Assembly: GCF_030247185.1 (NCBI RefSeq)
Contig: NC_080572.1
Span: 33,464,971-33,528,970, forward strand
Reading direction: 5' to 3'
From: Malaya genurostris
Taxonomy: Eukaryota > Arthropoda > Insecta > Diptera > Culicidae
DNA: 64,000 nt
Part shown: in pieces, positions 34,731-45,439 of the stretch
How positions within the stretch are numbered: position 1 is the stretch's first letter
Layout of the letters: every line of letters begins with the position of its first letter
Position numbers and translations under genes: made by a program
The notes under the pieces: generated by a model
Seen by the model: only the letters and a program-made list of their open reading frames with translations
What the model was told of the DNA's origin: nothing
Database searches by the model: none

Positions 34731-34869
34731 AGTGAATAATAAACAAAAAGCAATACTGTTTTGATTAAAAAGCAAATTAAATAAACTCGCGCACCGCGAC
34801 TCTTGGAGCAAATTAAAAACGCGTCCGAACTGGTTGACGACTGGTTGACGACTACTAAGATAAACATTG

Positions 34870-35044
34870 CACTTTAGGATGGGCTTCTACCTACAAGCCA
34901 TTTCGCACCCTCTCATTTTGCTACTAACGCAGAAGGCGATAGCACCTAGTTGACGCCGTTCTATTGACCAAATGTCATCATAGACGCTCGGGGAGGCATG
35001 AGATAGGGACTTGTGAGGACTTAGTTATCTCACCATTTGACGAC
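34870..35044 (-). repeat. 5' head of family R copy R1
   Basis: Matches the inverted 55091-55262 head of R2, including GTGAGGACTTAGTTATCTCA and the CATTTCGCACCCTCTCATT block. It is separated from the rest of R1 by the CR1 insertion. Confidence 0.85.
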
Positions 35045-35065
35045 CAGTATATCGTTATTTCATTG

Positions 35066-35490
35066 TATTGGAAAACACAAGCGAATCTTCATTCCTCAAT
35101 CTTTAGTTTTCACTTACAATGAACTGTTACATCTGATATCATAACACATAAGCAGTGCACAACTAGTAAATCACACATATAATCACATACATTTTTTGAT
35201 CTTGTCGAGCTGAATCGAATGGTATATAACACTATGGATCTCCGTGGCTCCGTTCAAAATTCGGCTTTTCCAGAAAATCTATAACCTTTCAATATTGAAA
35301 GGCAAAAAACGTATAGCGCTACAATTTTTAAACCAGCTTTCAAATCAGTATATTCAAATGAGTTTATCAGGGCAATAGCACAACCGAGAAAAAATCATTG
35401 GCTTTTTCTGATAATTGTATGAAGTGTTACGCATAACATAACTAAATATCTACTTTCGGTTATCAGGAGTGAGATGATCAATTATATTAA
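35066..35490. repeat. Dispersed repeat terminus
   Basis: 35195-35320 holds a CTTGTCGAGCTGAATCGAAT block followed by a GAAAGGC-type end, the inverted counterpart of 62199-62295. The rest is unclassified. Confidence 0.5.
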
Positions 35491-35499
35491 GTATTTTCC

Positions 35500-36265
35500 T
35501 TTTATTTATTCAACATATCGCAAAAGCAACGAGGCAGATTCATAAAAAACAACCATTTATCGGTGGTATGCTGAGTTCAGACGTGCTCGTACTGACACTA
35601 AAAGTGCTAAACGTTCGGGTAGGCCAAATGAGGTAATTACATCGAAAACCGTAAGAAAATTCCACCGTAAACTAAAATTGCATGAGATAACTGACACCAT
35701 ACTTTACTCACGGTGGGCCAAAAACGACAACATGTCGTTGATTTTCAGCGCTGTTTGGAGCTTTTTCGCCGAAATGAACCGAAATTTTTGCGTCGGTATG
35801 TGACAATGGAAAGAACCTGGATCCGTAAATCAAAGCGGTCGTCAGCCGAGTTAACTGCAGTTGATGTATAAAGTGGCCAAACACGCAAATCTGGGCCTGT
35901 AAGGTTATGACCTCAGTATTTTGGGATGCTCAAGGAATTTTGTCATCAATAGCGTACGTTACATTGGCTAATTGATGAGTTTGAATAACGGAATCGGTAA
36001 AAACAACTCCAAGTGAGGATGAACCATGGAGAAATATGAATTGGGCTTCGAATTACTGCCTCTTCCATCAAATTTACCGGGTATGACTCTCAGCGGATAC
36101 TACCTGTTTGCAAGCCTCAAAAAAACTCCAAGGAAGGAGATTCTACTTCAACTTCAACAAACGCTAATTACGTGGCGAAAGATGAATCTTTCTACTACAA
36201 AGATATTGAAACCTTAGAGAAGCGCTGGACTTGAAGGAAACTTGATTGATGAATCAAGTTGAGCT
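35500..36265 (+). pseudogene. mariner-type transposase fossil
   Basis: Stops and frameshifts are frequent, but mariner blocks are readable in order: a helix-turn-helix and linker region (AKRSGRPNEVITSKTVRKFH), the DFQRCLELFRRNEPKFLRRYVT-like region with MERTWI, a KSGPVR plus PQYFGMLKEF stretch equivalent to KVMASVFWDAQGI, and a C-terminal DESFYYKDIETLEKRW. The central catalytic D-D(34)D block is largely lost. No TIRs were recognised. A long-dead copy. Confidence 0.8.
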
Positions 36266-38198
36266 TCGCCGAAAAATGTATTTTGTCTTATCTATAGAAA
36301 TGATATAGAATTGCTAGAAAACACGACTTTCGATCGAAGCTTCGGAGTTCCCTAGTCATTCGAGTCAGTTCGACGAAACCGTGAAATGTGTGTGTATGCA
36401 TATGAAGTTACCGTGAAATGTGTGTGCATGTATATGAATTATGTTCGAAGATCAAAAGACTGTCACTTCCGGTTCCGAAAATATTTTGGTATTAATGATA
36501 ACCGACAAAACGCTTTTCTTTTCTCGGAGATGTTTAAGCCGAATTCCGGAGATATAATGGCATGAGTGATGTTTGAAGTTCGAAGATCATATGGCCGAAA
36601 CTTCCGAACGGAGATATAATCGTAGAAGTGACTTAAGTACCGAATCGCATCTTTTTTTTATTCGCTCACTTTTTTCAGAAAGTGACTAATGCTCAAGTTT
36701 AAATGTATTGCTGCTGACACTCATGTTTCCCCTAATATGCGACGTAAGATCTGAAGCACATTTTTGTGAACTACTCGAATCAATCTGAATGAATTTGTGT
36801 CAAAAATTCAAAAAATGAATTTGTGTCAAAAACTACAGAAAAATGTGTATTAAAGGGACTGTTTGAATGTCAAAAAAAGGCATTATCTCACCACTAGGGG
36901 GATAGAGGACAGTTTTCCTAGTTAGTCGCGGGATTTATTAATCCACGTGTTATTTTCAAGTGCTGAAACATGTTACTTTACTATGGATACAGATTTCCCA
37001 TTCTTTTAAATTCATAATACGAATTATGTTCTTTTGAATTGTGCCATATGTAGATTTGTGTCACCTGAGTTTAATATTTTTTTTGTTGTGATCAATTTAA
37101 ATCTAAGTTTGTGATGGTAAACTCAGTCATCTCTGATAAAGTTGAGTGCATAATTTTTTGTCTATATCATTGTCCATTGGATCCACCGGAAATTAGATCC
37201 AGATAAAATTCAGTAGCGTCCTAGAGGACCATTGCTTTTAATATATGTTTGAAAATCAGTTCACACACTTACCCACCCACACAGATATTTTGCAATCTCG
37301 ACGAATTGAGTCGTATGGTTGCCGATTTTCACAGTGATTACATACCTTTACTATATGAGAATGTCAACACAATCTTTTTTTTCGTGTTAAAAGAAATCAG
37401 TCAGTCAATTTTTAATGACTTGGGTTAGAAGTTCATTGTTGGCAGCGATAATGACAATATCATAGCGATGACCCATGACGGCAGCTTGTTTGTACAATAC
37501 AGGCAGGGTGAATCATATGGAGTTAGTCCTGGTAAATGACAGGTTGAAAGTTCGATACTAAACTTATTGTAGAATCATCAATCAAAAGTGTATTCCATTC
37601 TTTTACCTGTGTGCATTGGACGCCTGGGGAATTGTTTCTCCGTTTGGCAGAGAAATATAAGTTTTCAATTGAACATGCATATACATATGGCAAGCCCTTG
37701 TTAAACGATTCTATTTCGTAAATAAACATCTTCAAAAGTGTGAAAATTTTAAAACATTATTTGAGGCTCAAGGTCGTCTTTAGTCAGACGAATTATTTTT
37801 ACAAGGAAAAAGTGTTGAGTAGAAGATTTGCTCTGGTTATCTGATTATGACGAAAACAAAGAGAAACTGACAATGTTGGACTTCAACCGACGCGACCCAG
37901 TCATCATAAAGATTATTTATGAAACACTACCAATGCGACATAGTTTAATCTCGTTGGCTGATTTGGTATAAAATGGTCACGGTTGTGGAACAGTGCCAAT
38001 GCAGCAATCCATAAAAGTTGTGTTTTTCTGTCGCGCGAACATTCACCTCTCAAATGCCGTACACCATTTTGTCACAAACGAAATTGGTGGCTTTAGATCA
38101 GTTGTAATGTAAAGTGATTTTTTTAAATATTCGAATAGAATAAAAATTACAATGCAACAACAATTTACTACCAGCTACATTCCGCTTATTCAGTAGTA
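36266..38198. other. Repeat remnants, no recognised gene
   Basis: 36360-36910 contains dispersed-repeat traces (two CCGTGAAATGTGTGTG copies, TTCCGGTTCCG, and the CACCACTAGGGGG end at 36878-36915). 37080-37300 holds inverted traces. The remainder to 38198 shows no gene or element I can name. Confidence 0.5.
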
Positions 38199-38200
38199 TA

Positions 38201-38374
38201 CACTAAGGTCTTTTTTATGCGATTTTTCAGAGTTATGCGGTTTTTTTATGCGAACTTTCAGAGTTATGCGGTTTTTTATGCGAATTTTCAGAGTTATGTG
38301 TTTTTTTATGCGAATTTCAGAGTTATGCGGTTTTTTATGCGGCACGTAAACTCGCATAAAAAAAGATTTCAGTG
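38201..38374. mobile_element. TA-flanked MITE built on a minisatellite, copy 1
   Basis: 174 bp with imperfect inverted ends (CACTAAGGTCTTTTTTATGC; the other end read inwards is CACTGAAATCTTTTTTTATG) and TA at both borders, as in Tc1/mariner-related MITEs. The interior is about four repeats of a roughly 33-bp unit, TTTTTATGCGAA plus TTTCAGAGTTATGCGG. A second copy is at 56978-57187. The minus strand reads as repeated IRIKKPHNSEK-like residues, an artefact. Confidence 0.8.
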
Positions 38375-39235
38375 TACTTCCAATCATAGCTCCGCTGGAA
38401 TAGTCTGGTTAACCTACATGATCCATTCTCAGTGGTTTGTTTTGTAGTCGGCATCTCGTAGTTTTAGCTCCGCGGTCGACCTCACGTCTGTTAAGGTGTG
38501 TTGATTTCTTACAAACAGTCAGTCTGCGCACGTTCTTTTCCGCACATTAAGATACCTTTGCTATATATCTTACTAGGGCTCGATAGTCATGCACGACGGC
38601 TACATCGACTACATCGGAGTGGTGAAACATAGGGAACCGCTGCGTTACAGTTACTGGAATGCACTCACGAATGGCCGCGATGTTAAACGGTTTCAACCGG
38701 GGCCCACTGATGGAGTTTATTGCAATACTTGCGGGGATAGAAGGAAATCAAAATAGACGAAGGGGGGAATGAGGTTGATGTGTCGGTGTGCGAGCAGGAG
38801 GAAATTTGGGACAAGCAGATTACCCTTCTGGGCCGGGGTGTTAGTGTACTGTGGAAGCAAACATTTGAATACAATTACCTCGCTTGTAAGCGATCGCTAG
38901 GGTAATCTAAAAGATGATTATTCTGCATGGCCTACCATCATCGTGTGCAGCTCTAGCAGCAGTAGCAGCTGTTGAGAGGAAATATCATGTTACTGGCATT
39001 CTGTGGTTTGGATGATAGTTTTTGTTCTGTTTTCGACAGAATGCGCAGAGACACTTGGAAATAATCCTTGTTTTAAATTTAATTTTTTTATTTGTCACAC
39101 CATATATTTCAATCATAGATGTTTCAACCCTAAGGTCACTCGTTTCACGGGCCAGGAAACTTGGTGACCTGCGTGAAAGGTATAGACTTTCACATCACGC
39201 TTTACCCGTCCCCGGCGTACTTAAGCTTTCGCAAG
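38375..39235. other. No recognised gene
   Basis: Unclassified sequence. Only short ORFs without motifs. Confidence 0.5.
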
Positions 39236-39239
39236 TATG

Positions 39240-39790
39240 AACGCACCAAATTTGCAGTGGAAATAGTAATATTCTCAACATTTGCTATCTTGCGGATGCT
39301 TTTCATTAGATTCAGTAGAAACATTTTGGCAACAAATCTTGGACATTTTTTTTAATTTGTTGAATGGTTTCGGTTGCCGAGACATGTTTCCTATGATGTG
39401 TGTTCGTCAATGTATAAAATTCTTCAATTGATTAAATTTGCGGCAATTTAGTGGGTTCATGTCGAAAGTAACATTTTGATTGTACGCAAGATCTGATCAT
39501 AAGACAATAAGATCCTTATGGTTTCGAATTATTGATAGAAGTCGTTTTTGCAAACATTCCTTGATTTACATTTCGTTGTTCATTCTAGTTGTGATGAAGA
39601 GTTGCGAAATATTGTCGCAGCAACAGCTTGCCAAATCATAGCTTTCTTATATTTTTTTACTTGAATCGTTGTCTCTGATGAGTTTAATACTTGCTGTTCT
39701 AGCATCGTATAATATTGTGGCCCTGACAAAGCTTTGTAATTGAATTTCACGTAGGTTTCGCATTGCATCATACAACTTTCGATTGTTTAT
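39240..39790 (-). pseudogene. Tc1/mariner-superfamily DDE transposase fossil
   Basis: Minus-strand blocks in order: ETYVKFNYKALSGPQYYT (the first catalytic Asp of the usual DDETYVK position is not present), then KYKKAMIWQAVAAT, then out of frame CLQKRLLSIIRNHKDLIVL, SDLA (equivalent to the WPDLAS block with the second Asp), DMNPLNCRKFNQLKNFI (equivalent to the NPPNCPELRPIEKFW block, with Glu lost), and an N- or C-proximal remnant near 39290. Several stops. The C-terminal half of a transposase is clear; the subfamily is not. Confidence 0.7.
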
Positions 39791-40801
39791 TGCAATCATT
39801 ATCAGATACAGTCAATTACAATTTGATATAGATGTATGGGGCATTCCACGCAAAATCATCATTTTGATTTCATCCAACTATTTTTTTTGGTAAAGAGCTC
39901 GAAAATATTCGACACGTATTTTTTTTATTCAACTTCATACGTGAAATTTTCGAGATATGATTTTTTGAAGTTTTGCGTTTGAAAAAAGGCCTTTTTTTCA
40001 ACATCTAATAAAGATTCAAAAGTTCGTCCAAGACGTGTGCGTCGTTTCTTTAGCTTTCAAATAAGCGCTTCCACAAAATAATCTTCATAGTTAATTCAAT
40101 GAAAATAGTTAAAAATTAATAAACAAATAAAAAAAAATCAGACTTGGACCCAATTTTTTTAGTTGAAAACAGAATCCTTAGTAGTTTAACTCAATCTTGG
40201 CAAAGTTTCGGAGTGGAATAATTAATTAATACTTTCGCAGCAATGAATTTTCCAATCACGACCCGCACGCGCAACTCGCTCGAATACGGGCTTAACTTGT
40301 CGACACATGTCGCGCCACTGTTCAAATCCTAACTTTGACAGTTTATTGTTAGCAACGTGTCAGTTAAAATCGCGGTGTGAAAATGAATTCAAAAATCTAA
40401 AACATTCGTAGCGTCGACTTTCTTATTCCCTTCTTGAGGAATTCCATATGTTACAGCTTTCAGCTTCATCATTGAATTCAATTAATGAGATATGGAACTA
40501 CTTGAATAAAATTTTGATTGCATTACTCTTCAATATCCGGGTTTGGAGATGCCGGTTGGGCTTAACTGAGCTCTGTTTTATATTTTAATTTTCATACTAC
40601 CGGCCATTATTACTAGTATGAAGTGGAAATTACGTTAAGTGAACGTATCCCAATTGGGTTTTATACGATGACTACAAATGACGGTAAATCAAGTTCATCT
40701 TTGATGTTTAATGGTGGTTTGTGTACCATGGAATACTGTGGAATGAGATGGAATATTGTAGAATAGAATAAAATAATAAAGACTATGAACATATGAGCAA
40801 A
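39791..40801. other. No recognised gene
   Basis: AT-rich, unclassified. No motif or internal repeat supportable. Confidence 0.5.
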
Positions 40802-40926
40802 GTATGTATGTATGTATGTATTTATGTATGTACGTATGTACGTACGTATGTATGTATGTATGTATGTATGTATGTATGTATGTATGTATGTATGTATTTA
40901 TGTGTATATGTATACATGTATGTATT
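40802..40926. repeat. (TATG)n microsatellite
   Basis: About 30 TATG units with a few TACG and TTTATG interruptions. Confidence 0.95.
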
Positions 40927-41937
40927 TACATTATACATTACTTAAAAAACTACAACTTAATCCACAAGACACTAACATGAACACACATTTTAACAACAAT
41001 TTTATCAAATCTGTTTGAATCAGCACAAAAAAACCAAGTGGGCACCATAGCCTAGGAACGTCTGTGTGTTGACTTAAAATAGAAGCTCATAGAAGCAAAT
41101 TTTATCAAGGGTCAGGTGTACAACTGAAGTAAGGAACTGTTGCCACTGTGACTACTTACAAAAAACCTATTTTAATACACCTAGTAGTGTAATGGTGTCT
41201 TTCTCATTTTAATTTTCTCCTTATTAGAAATTCTCCGAAATACAACTTAATAAAATTTCAGATAATAGTTTTCAAGATTTCTGTTGCATAACACTACTAC
41301 ATTGATACACTACATTTGAATTTAAGTTAGTGAAAATCTATTCAATCATATGTGAAAAAGTGAAGTGGGTTCCATTTTATCATATTTGATTATTATTGTC
41401 GTTACTTCCGGAACCGGAAGTTGGATATCGGCATAGTGACATTCGGTTCATTCAACCATGCACTAATAGGACCTACACATTTTTTTACGATTCTCTATGA
41501 CGATTTGAATTTGGGAAAAAAATTTACCGGTAGTCGGACTTGGATAAAATTCAGCAAATCATTTATGGAACTATCAATGGGTTATTTGGTTACAGAGTCT
41601 CAGGGTCTGCAAACTAAAGAAAATCATACATAGCCACAAAATGGTGGATTTTTTCGTGAAATATTGTAGTTTTCACTTTGAACAACCACCAGAAATTAGA
41701 AAAATTTTAAAAAATCAAACTGAAACGTTGGGGTCTAGAAAAACTTCTACTCTAACTATGCTGCGTTTATTTGTCCACTTCTGATTGGTCTGCGTTGAGA
41801 TACAGTGGACACCGCAAATCATGATTTTTAAGAAGCATTCTCAAAAGTGCCTCTTCACCGACTTATTTCTCAAAATTTCTTCATGAAAAAATTACAAAAT
41901 GTTGTTCGAATGATGCTTTTCATCATGCAAGACATTT
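40927..41937. other. Repeat remnants, no recognised gene
   Basis: 41160-41205 is an inverted ACCTAGTAGTGTAATGGTG-type repeat end. 41395-41480 has TTCCGGAACCGGAAGTTGGA-like dispersed-repeat traces. The rest is unclassified. Confidence 0.5.
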
Positions 41938-42262
41938 TTTTATTTAAAAGATATTTTTATTCAGGCCTATTTGCGTACAAGCTTTACGTGGCCGATTGAG
42001 CCGATTTTTCAAATATTTTTTTTTGAGTTGGATCTCGTTGTCACCCTTTTTCTAGGGGAGAGGAGCTTCCATTTCCCTCTTGCGAGGATTGAGGGGCACT
42101 TCGTTTGTGGTACGTCTCGTCATCCATTGCCGCATCGATGGTATTGTTGTCGATTTCCGCCTTCTTTTCGTTGCTAGTTGCTGTAGATGCATCTTGTTAT
42201 ACATTGGTGTACTGGGGTTGCTTGAGGTTGGTGTGAAGGAAGTGAGGGAAGATCATGCACAC

Positions 42263-43609
42263 TAGAGTGGGACAAGGTTGTATGGGAAAAATTATTTTCT
42301 CGCTCCACCAAACTTTTCGTGTTCCTTTTGGGTCCCATAGAAACTATGCAAAATTTTAGCTCGATAGGAGAAACTATATTTTCGCGCCCGCGGTTCAAAG
42401 TTTGTATGGGATTTAGTATGGGAAAACTAACTTTTAACAAAAAAATCATCTGGAGGTCACCCTATACACTCAAAAAATCAGCGGGCATGTAACTTTTGTA
42501 GGAAATTTAATGAGGAAGAAAACCTTCGAAGACTGTAACATAATCCGACATCTGTAAAAAATGTTATTAAAGAAAAGCCGACACAAGGTCCGAACGATGG
42601 CTCATTCGTTAATGTATCTAGCACCACTGCTGCTAGTGGTGGTAATATGAGTTTGCTTTCTTTTATTGTGCTACAACGGTTGATCTGAGTTGTTTGATGT
42701 CTTCACAATAGTTGCTCGGTGTAGTTTGAAGATTTTTTTAAACTTAAAAACCATGTTCCAAAACTCACTGTAAAGACACACAAAAAACTAACTTTTTTAT
42801 TTGAAGAAATACAATTTTGAAGTCTTCCACAATATTGTTAATAAACTCAAATACTATAACTTTGTCGAAGACATAAACCATCTGCCTAATATGGTTTAGA
42901 AGATATGGATGATTTCATTTAATATTATGAAAAAAACATTGATTCCAAGTTTTTCTTTTTCTTATTTTTCTATCGTCCATATCTTTTAAACCATATGAGA
43001 CAGATGGTTTATGTCTTCGACAAAGTTATAGTATTTGAGTTTATCAACAATATTGTGGAAGACTTCAAAATTGTATTTCTTCAAATAAAAAAGTTAGTTT
43101 TTTGTGTGTCTTTACAGTGAGTTTTGGAACATGGTTTTTAAGTTTAAAAAAATCTTCAAACTACACCGAGCAACTATTGTGAAGACATCAAACAACTCAG
43201 ATCAACCGTTGTAGCACAATAAAAGAAAGCAAACTCATATTACCACCACTAGCAGCAGTGGTGCTAGATACATTCACGAATGAGCCATCGTTCGGACCTT
43301 GTGTCGGCTTTTCTTTAATAACATTTTTTACAGATGTCGGATTATGTTACAGTCTTCGAAGGTTTTCTTCCTCATTAAATTTCCTACAAAAGTTACATGC
43401 CCGCTGATTTTTTGAGTGTATAGGGTGACCTCCAGATGATTTTTTTGTTAAAAGTTAGTTTTCCCATACTAAATCCCATACAAACTTTGAACCGCGGGCG
43501 CGAAAATATAGTTTCTCCTATCGAGCTAAAATTTTGCATGGTGCTTATGGGACCCAAAAGGAACACGAAAAGTTTAGTGGAGCTGAAATCAATATTTTGT
43601 CCCACCCTA
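42263..43609. mobile_element. Giant palindromic (foldback) hAT-type element
   Basis: A 1347-bp insertion with an exact 8-bp duplication ATGCACAC at 42255-42262 and 43610-43617. The target is the CATGCACACGCACTTCTA block that is uninterrupted in copy D. Ends read TAGAGTGGGACAA and, inwards from the other side, TAGGGTGGGACAA, hAT-like TAGNG termini. The left arm (42263-42912) and right arm (42973-43609) are almost perfect inverted copies over about 600 bp with a 60-bp loop; only the outer 40 bp or so differ markedly. No transposase ORF; the mirrored open frames are non-coding. Confidence 0.92.
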
Positions 43610-43623
43610 ATGCACACGCACTT

Positions 43624-43905
43624 CTATAGCACAATCTTCCATATGTTCTCGTGCTCCACATAGTGCACATTGTTATTGTCTTTTGCGAATTGAATTGCAT
43701 ATAACTCTTTATAAAACTGGATGTAAATAACATTATTTGTCTTATTGCATTCAAGTAAATGCACACGTTTAATGTCAAGATGCATTTGCACCTTAAGCAA
43801 ACCTTCAAGTTCTCGTATCGAAGGTCGAATTTTGCTCTGCCTGAAGTCAACAACAATTGTGTTCTTTCGTGTCGGCGGTAGCTTTTGTTCGTTTGGTTCA
43901 CTCAT
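43624..43905 (-). pseudogene. N-terminal part of ORF1-only gag-like protein, copy E
   Basis: Starts MSEPNEQKLPP and aligns with copy C's N-terminus (IVVDFRQSKIRPSIRELEGL against the corresponding CIDFKRCKVRPAATEIEIL). It supplies the N-terminal region that copy D lacks. It is truncated by a deletion near 43645 and by the hAT insertion. Confidence 0.75.
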
Positions 43906-43910
43906 TTCGA

Positions 43911-44460
43911 GTCGGATCCAAATGAAATTCAAGAACTTTGTATGAGTCCATAAGACCGTTCATTTGAATCTAAGCTTGTGAAAATCGGCCATCTCCGAGA
44001 AAAATGAGTGATATTACTTTCACATTTTTGGTGCATATCAACCTGTAATTCCGGAACCGGAAGTTGGATTCAAATAAAATTCAGGAACTTTGTTTTGTAC
44101 CGTCAGACTTTCCATTTGAATCTAAGTCTGCGAAAATCGACCATCTCCGAGAAAAGTGAGTGACATTATTTTTCCTTTTTAATGCATTATTTTTACATTT
44201 TTGGTGCATATCACCCTGTAATTCCGGAAGCGGATGTCGGATCCAAAAGAAATTCAGGAACTTTGTGTGGGACCGTGAGACCTTTCATTTAAATTTAATC
44301 GGTTGAGGCATCTCCGAAAAAAGTGAGTGACAATATTTGTCACACACACATACACACAGACATTTGCTCAGTTCGTCGGTTCAAAAGTCTCCGGGCCTCG
44401 GTTCAAAAGTCGGGTTTTGCAGTGATTGTATAGCCTTTCTATATGAGAAAGGCAAAAAAA
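43911..44460. repeat. Dispersed repeat, three inverted units of about 160 bp
   Basis: Units start near 43914, 44067 and 44238 with TCGGATCCAAATGAAATTCA-like cores, each followed by CATCTCCGAGAAAA. The block ends at 44340-44460 with CACACACATACACACAGACA, a GTCGGTTCAAAAGTC direct repeat and the CCTTTCTATATGAGAAAGGC hairpin-like end. Orientation is opposite to the arrays at 1-3110 and 62380-63262. Confidence 0.8.
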
Positions 44461-45439
44461 AATTCAAAAAATCGGCTGGAAGAGTATAGGGTTAGGAGTT
44501 AAGTTTTCGCATGCGGAATTGAACCACAGGGGATGTTTTCTTCCGAGAAGTCATCACATCTTCAGTAGTTCAGATGGTACAGCGATTTTCCCGGATTTGA
44601 GAAGGTTGCAGATTTATAGTTGAGAACTTGTGATACCAGTTTATATTTCGTTATTTGCATTTTATCAGTCATATTTTCAATCTGTTTTTTCGTTGGGTAA
44701 TGGAGAACAGTTTTGCATTAGGTGTGTTTCCTTGTGGCATATGTGAACAACATTGTAAGTTTTTCTCAGGTGCTCATCCAAAAATTACTTTTTGAGTCAT
44801 TTCTGGTTTTTGGTTTTACTTCTTGTGTAAGAGACAAAAACAAAAACATTTGAGATCAAACAGTTTATTTTAAGACGAACACTTTATTTGCTACTCACAG
44901 TCTTTCAAAGGGAAAATAAAGACAAAAAATAGGTTTTGGTGATAAAGATGTGCATTTTTGTGTTTTTTATTTTTGTTAGTATTTTGTTCCATGATTGTTA
45001 GAAAAACTTGCAAGTCGTCCTACTCAGTAATAATTAAACGATATCTCAGTTTGGTAACCAAAACTACATTGAATCCTTCTTCGACAGGATATGAGGAAGG
45101 AATCGCTATACCATTGTAACCATTGGGTTTCATGTAAATTACTTGTTGGCTCCACCACCAATTCCTTTCTACCTAGTTTCCCCTGGGCTACTCGTAAGCG
45201 AGTTACTCTCCCTCTCTTGGGTATCGCACCTGGCACTCGATGAGTGTCATGCTACCCAGAATAGCAGTGGAAGGATACCTTCCGTCAGACCGTGTCGATT
45301 GCACCGTTCTTGTGTTGACTCTATAGTGGTTTGAGCATTGAGGCTTGGTGAGGGTCGTCCAACGATGGAGCCACCTGAGACCGTGTTGCCAAACAGTAAA
45401 CGACCTGTCAAAGTATGCATTTTTGTCGGGAGTTTTGGT
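44461..45439. other. No recognised gene
   Basis: Unclassified. 45030-45440 has modest minus-strand frames without motifs and may belong to the neighbouring RTE element or to a different repeat. Confidence 0.45.

Larger units (their letters stand above)
30406..34854 (-). mobile_element. CR1-type LINE inserted in R1
   Basis: A 4.4-kb minus-strand element. Comparison with copy R2, which lacks it, places the junctions near 30405/30406 and 34854/34855; there is no clear target duplication, as is common for CR1. The 3' end is an (AAAT)n tail (TTTATTTATTTATTT on the + strand at 30409-30423), not a long poly(A). The 5' end has two tandem copies of GGTTGACGACT (34832-34853). ORF1 carries a PHD finger and ORF2 has endonuclease plus RT without RNase H, both features of the CR1 group. 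Confidence 0.9.
28929..35044 (-). mobile_element. Family R non-coding retroelement, copy R1 (contains a CR1 LINE)
   Basis: Flanked by an exact 21-bp target duplication at 28908-28928 and 35045-35065. Without the LINE (30406-34854) it is about 1.67 kb. It matches copy R2 (55091-56682) in reverse orientation over its whole length. Landmarks are the 3' end GTGAAGCCACCATCAG at 28943, a unique block 29040-29330, AT-rich arrays, AGAAGAGCGTAAC-type blocks near 29540 and 30312, and the 5' head at 34870-35044. No ORF is shared between the copies. Long target duplications and an A/C-rich short-repeat tail indicate retroposition rather than a DNA transposon. Confidence 0.85.
41938..43910 (-). mobile_element. 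ORF1-only retroelement, copy E, split by a hAT palindrome
   Basis: 3' part at 41938-42262 (A-rich tail, GTACAAGCTTTACGTGGCCG UTR, C-terminal coding) and 5' part at 43610-43910. The 5' part encodes MSEPNEQKLPPTRKNTIVVD and the conserved LLECNKTNNVIYIQFYKE block. Relative to copy D it has a deletion in the Thr/Ser-rich region and another of about 20 bp after the IEVRV block. No RT. The 5' border abuts the dispersed repeat at about 43910 without a visible target duplication. Confidence 0.8.

Noticed and set aside
38190..38447. Repeated-residue ORFs on both strands
   Set aside because: Explained by the minisatellite inside the MITE.
40812..41018. ORF of repeated Met-Tyr-Val-Cys
   Set aside because: Artefact of the TATG microsatellite.
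42174..43663. Mirrored ORFs reading MIFLLKVSFPILNPI on both strands
   Set aside because: They arise from the two arms of the palindrome and match no family; not coding.
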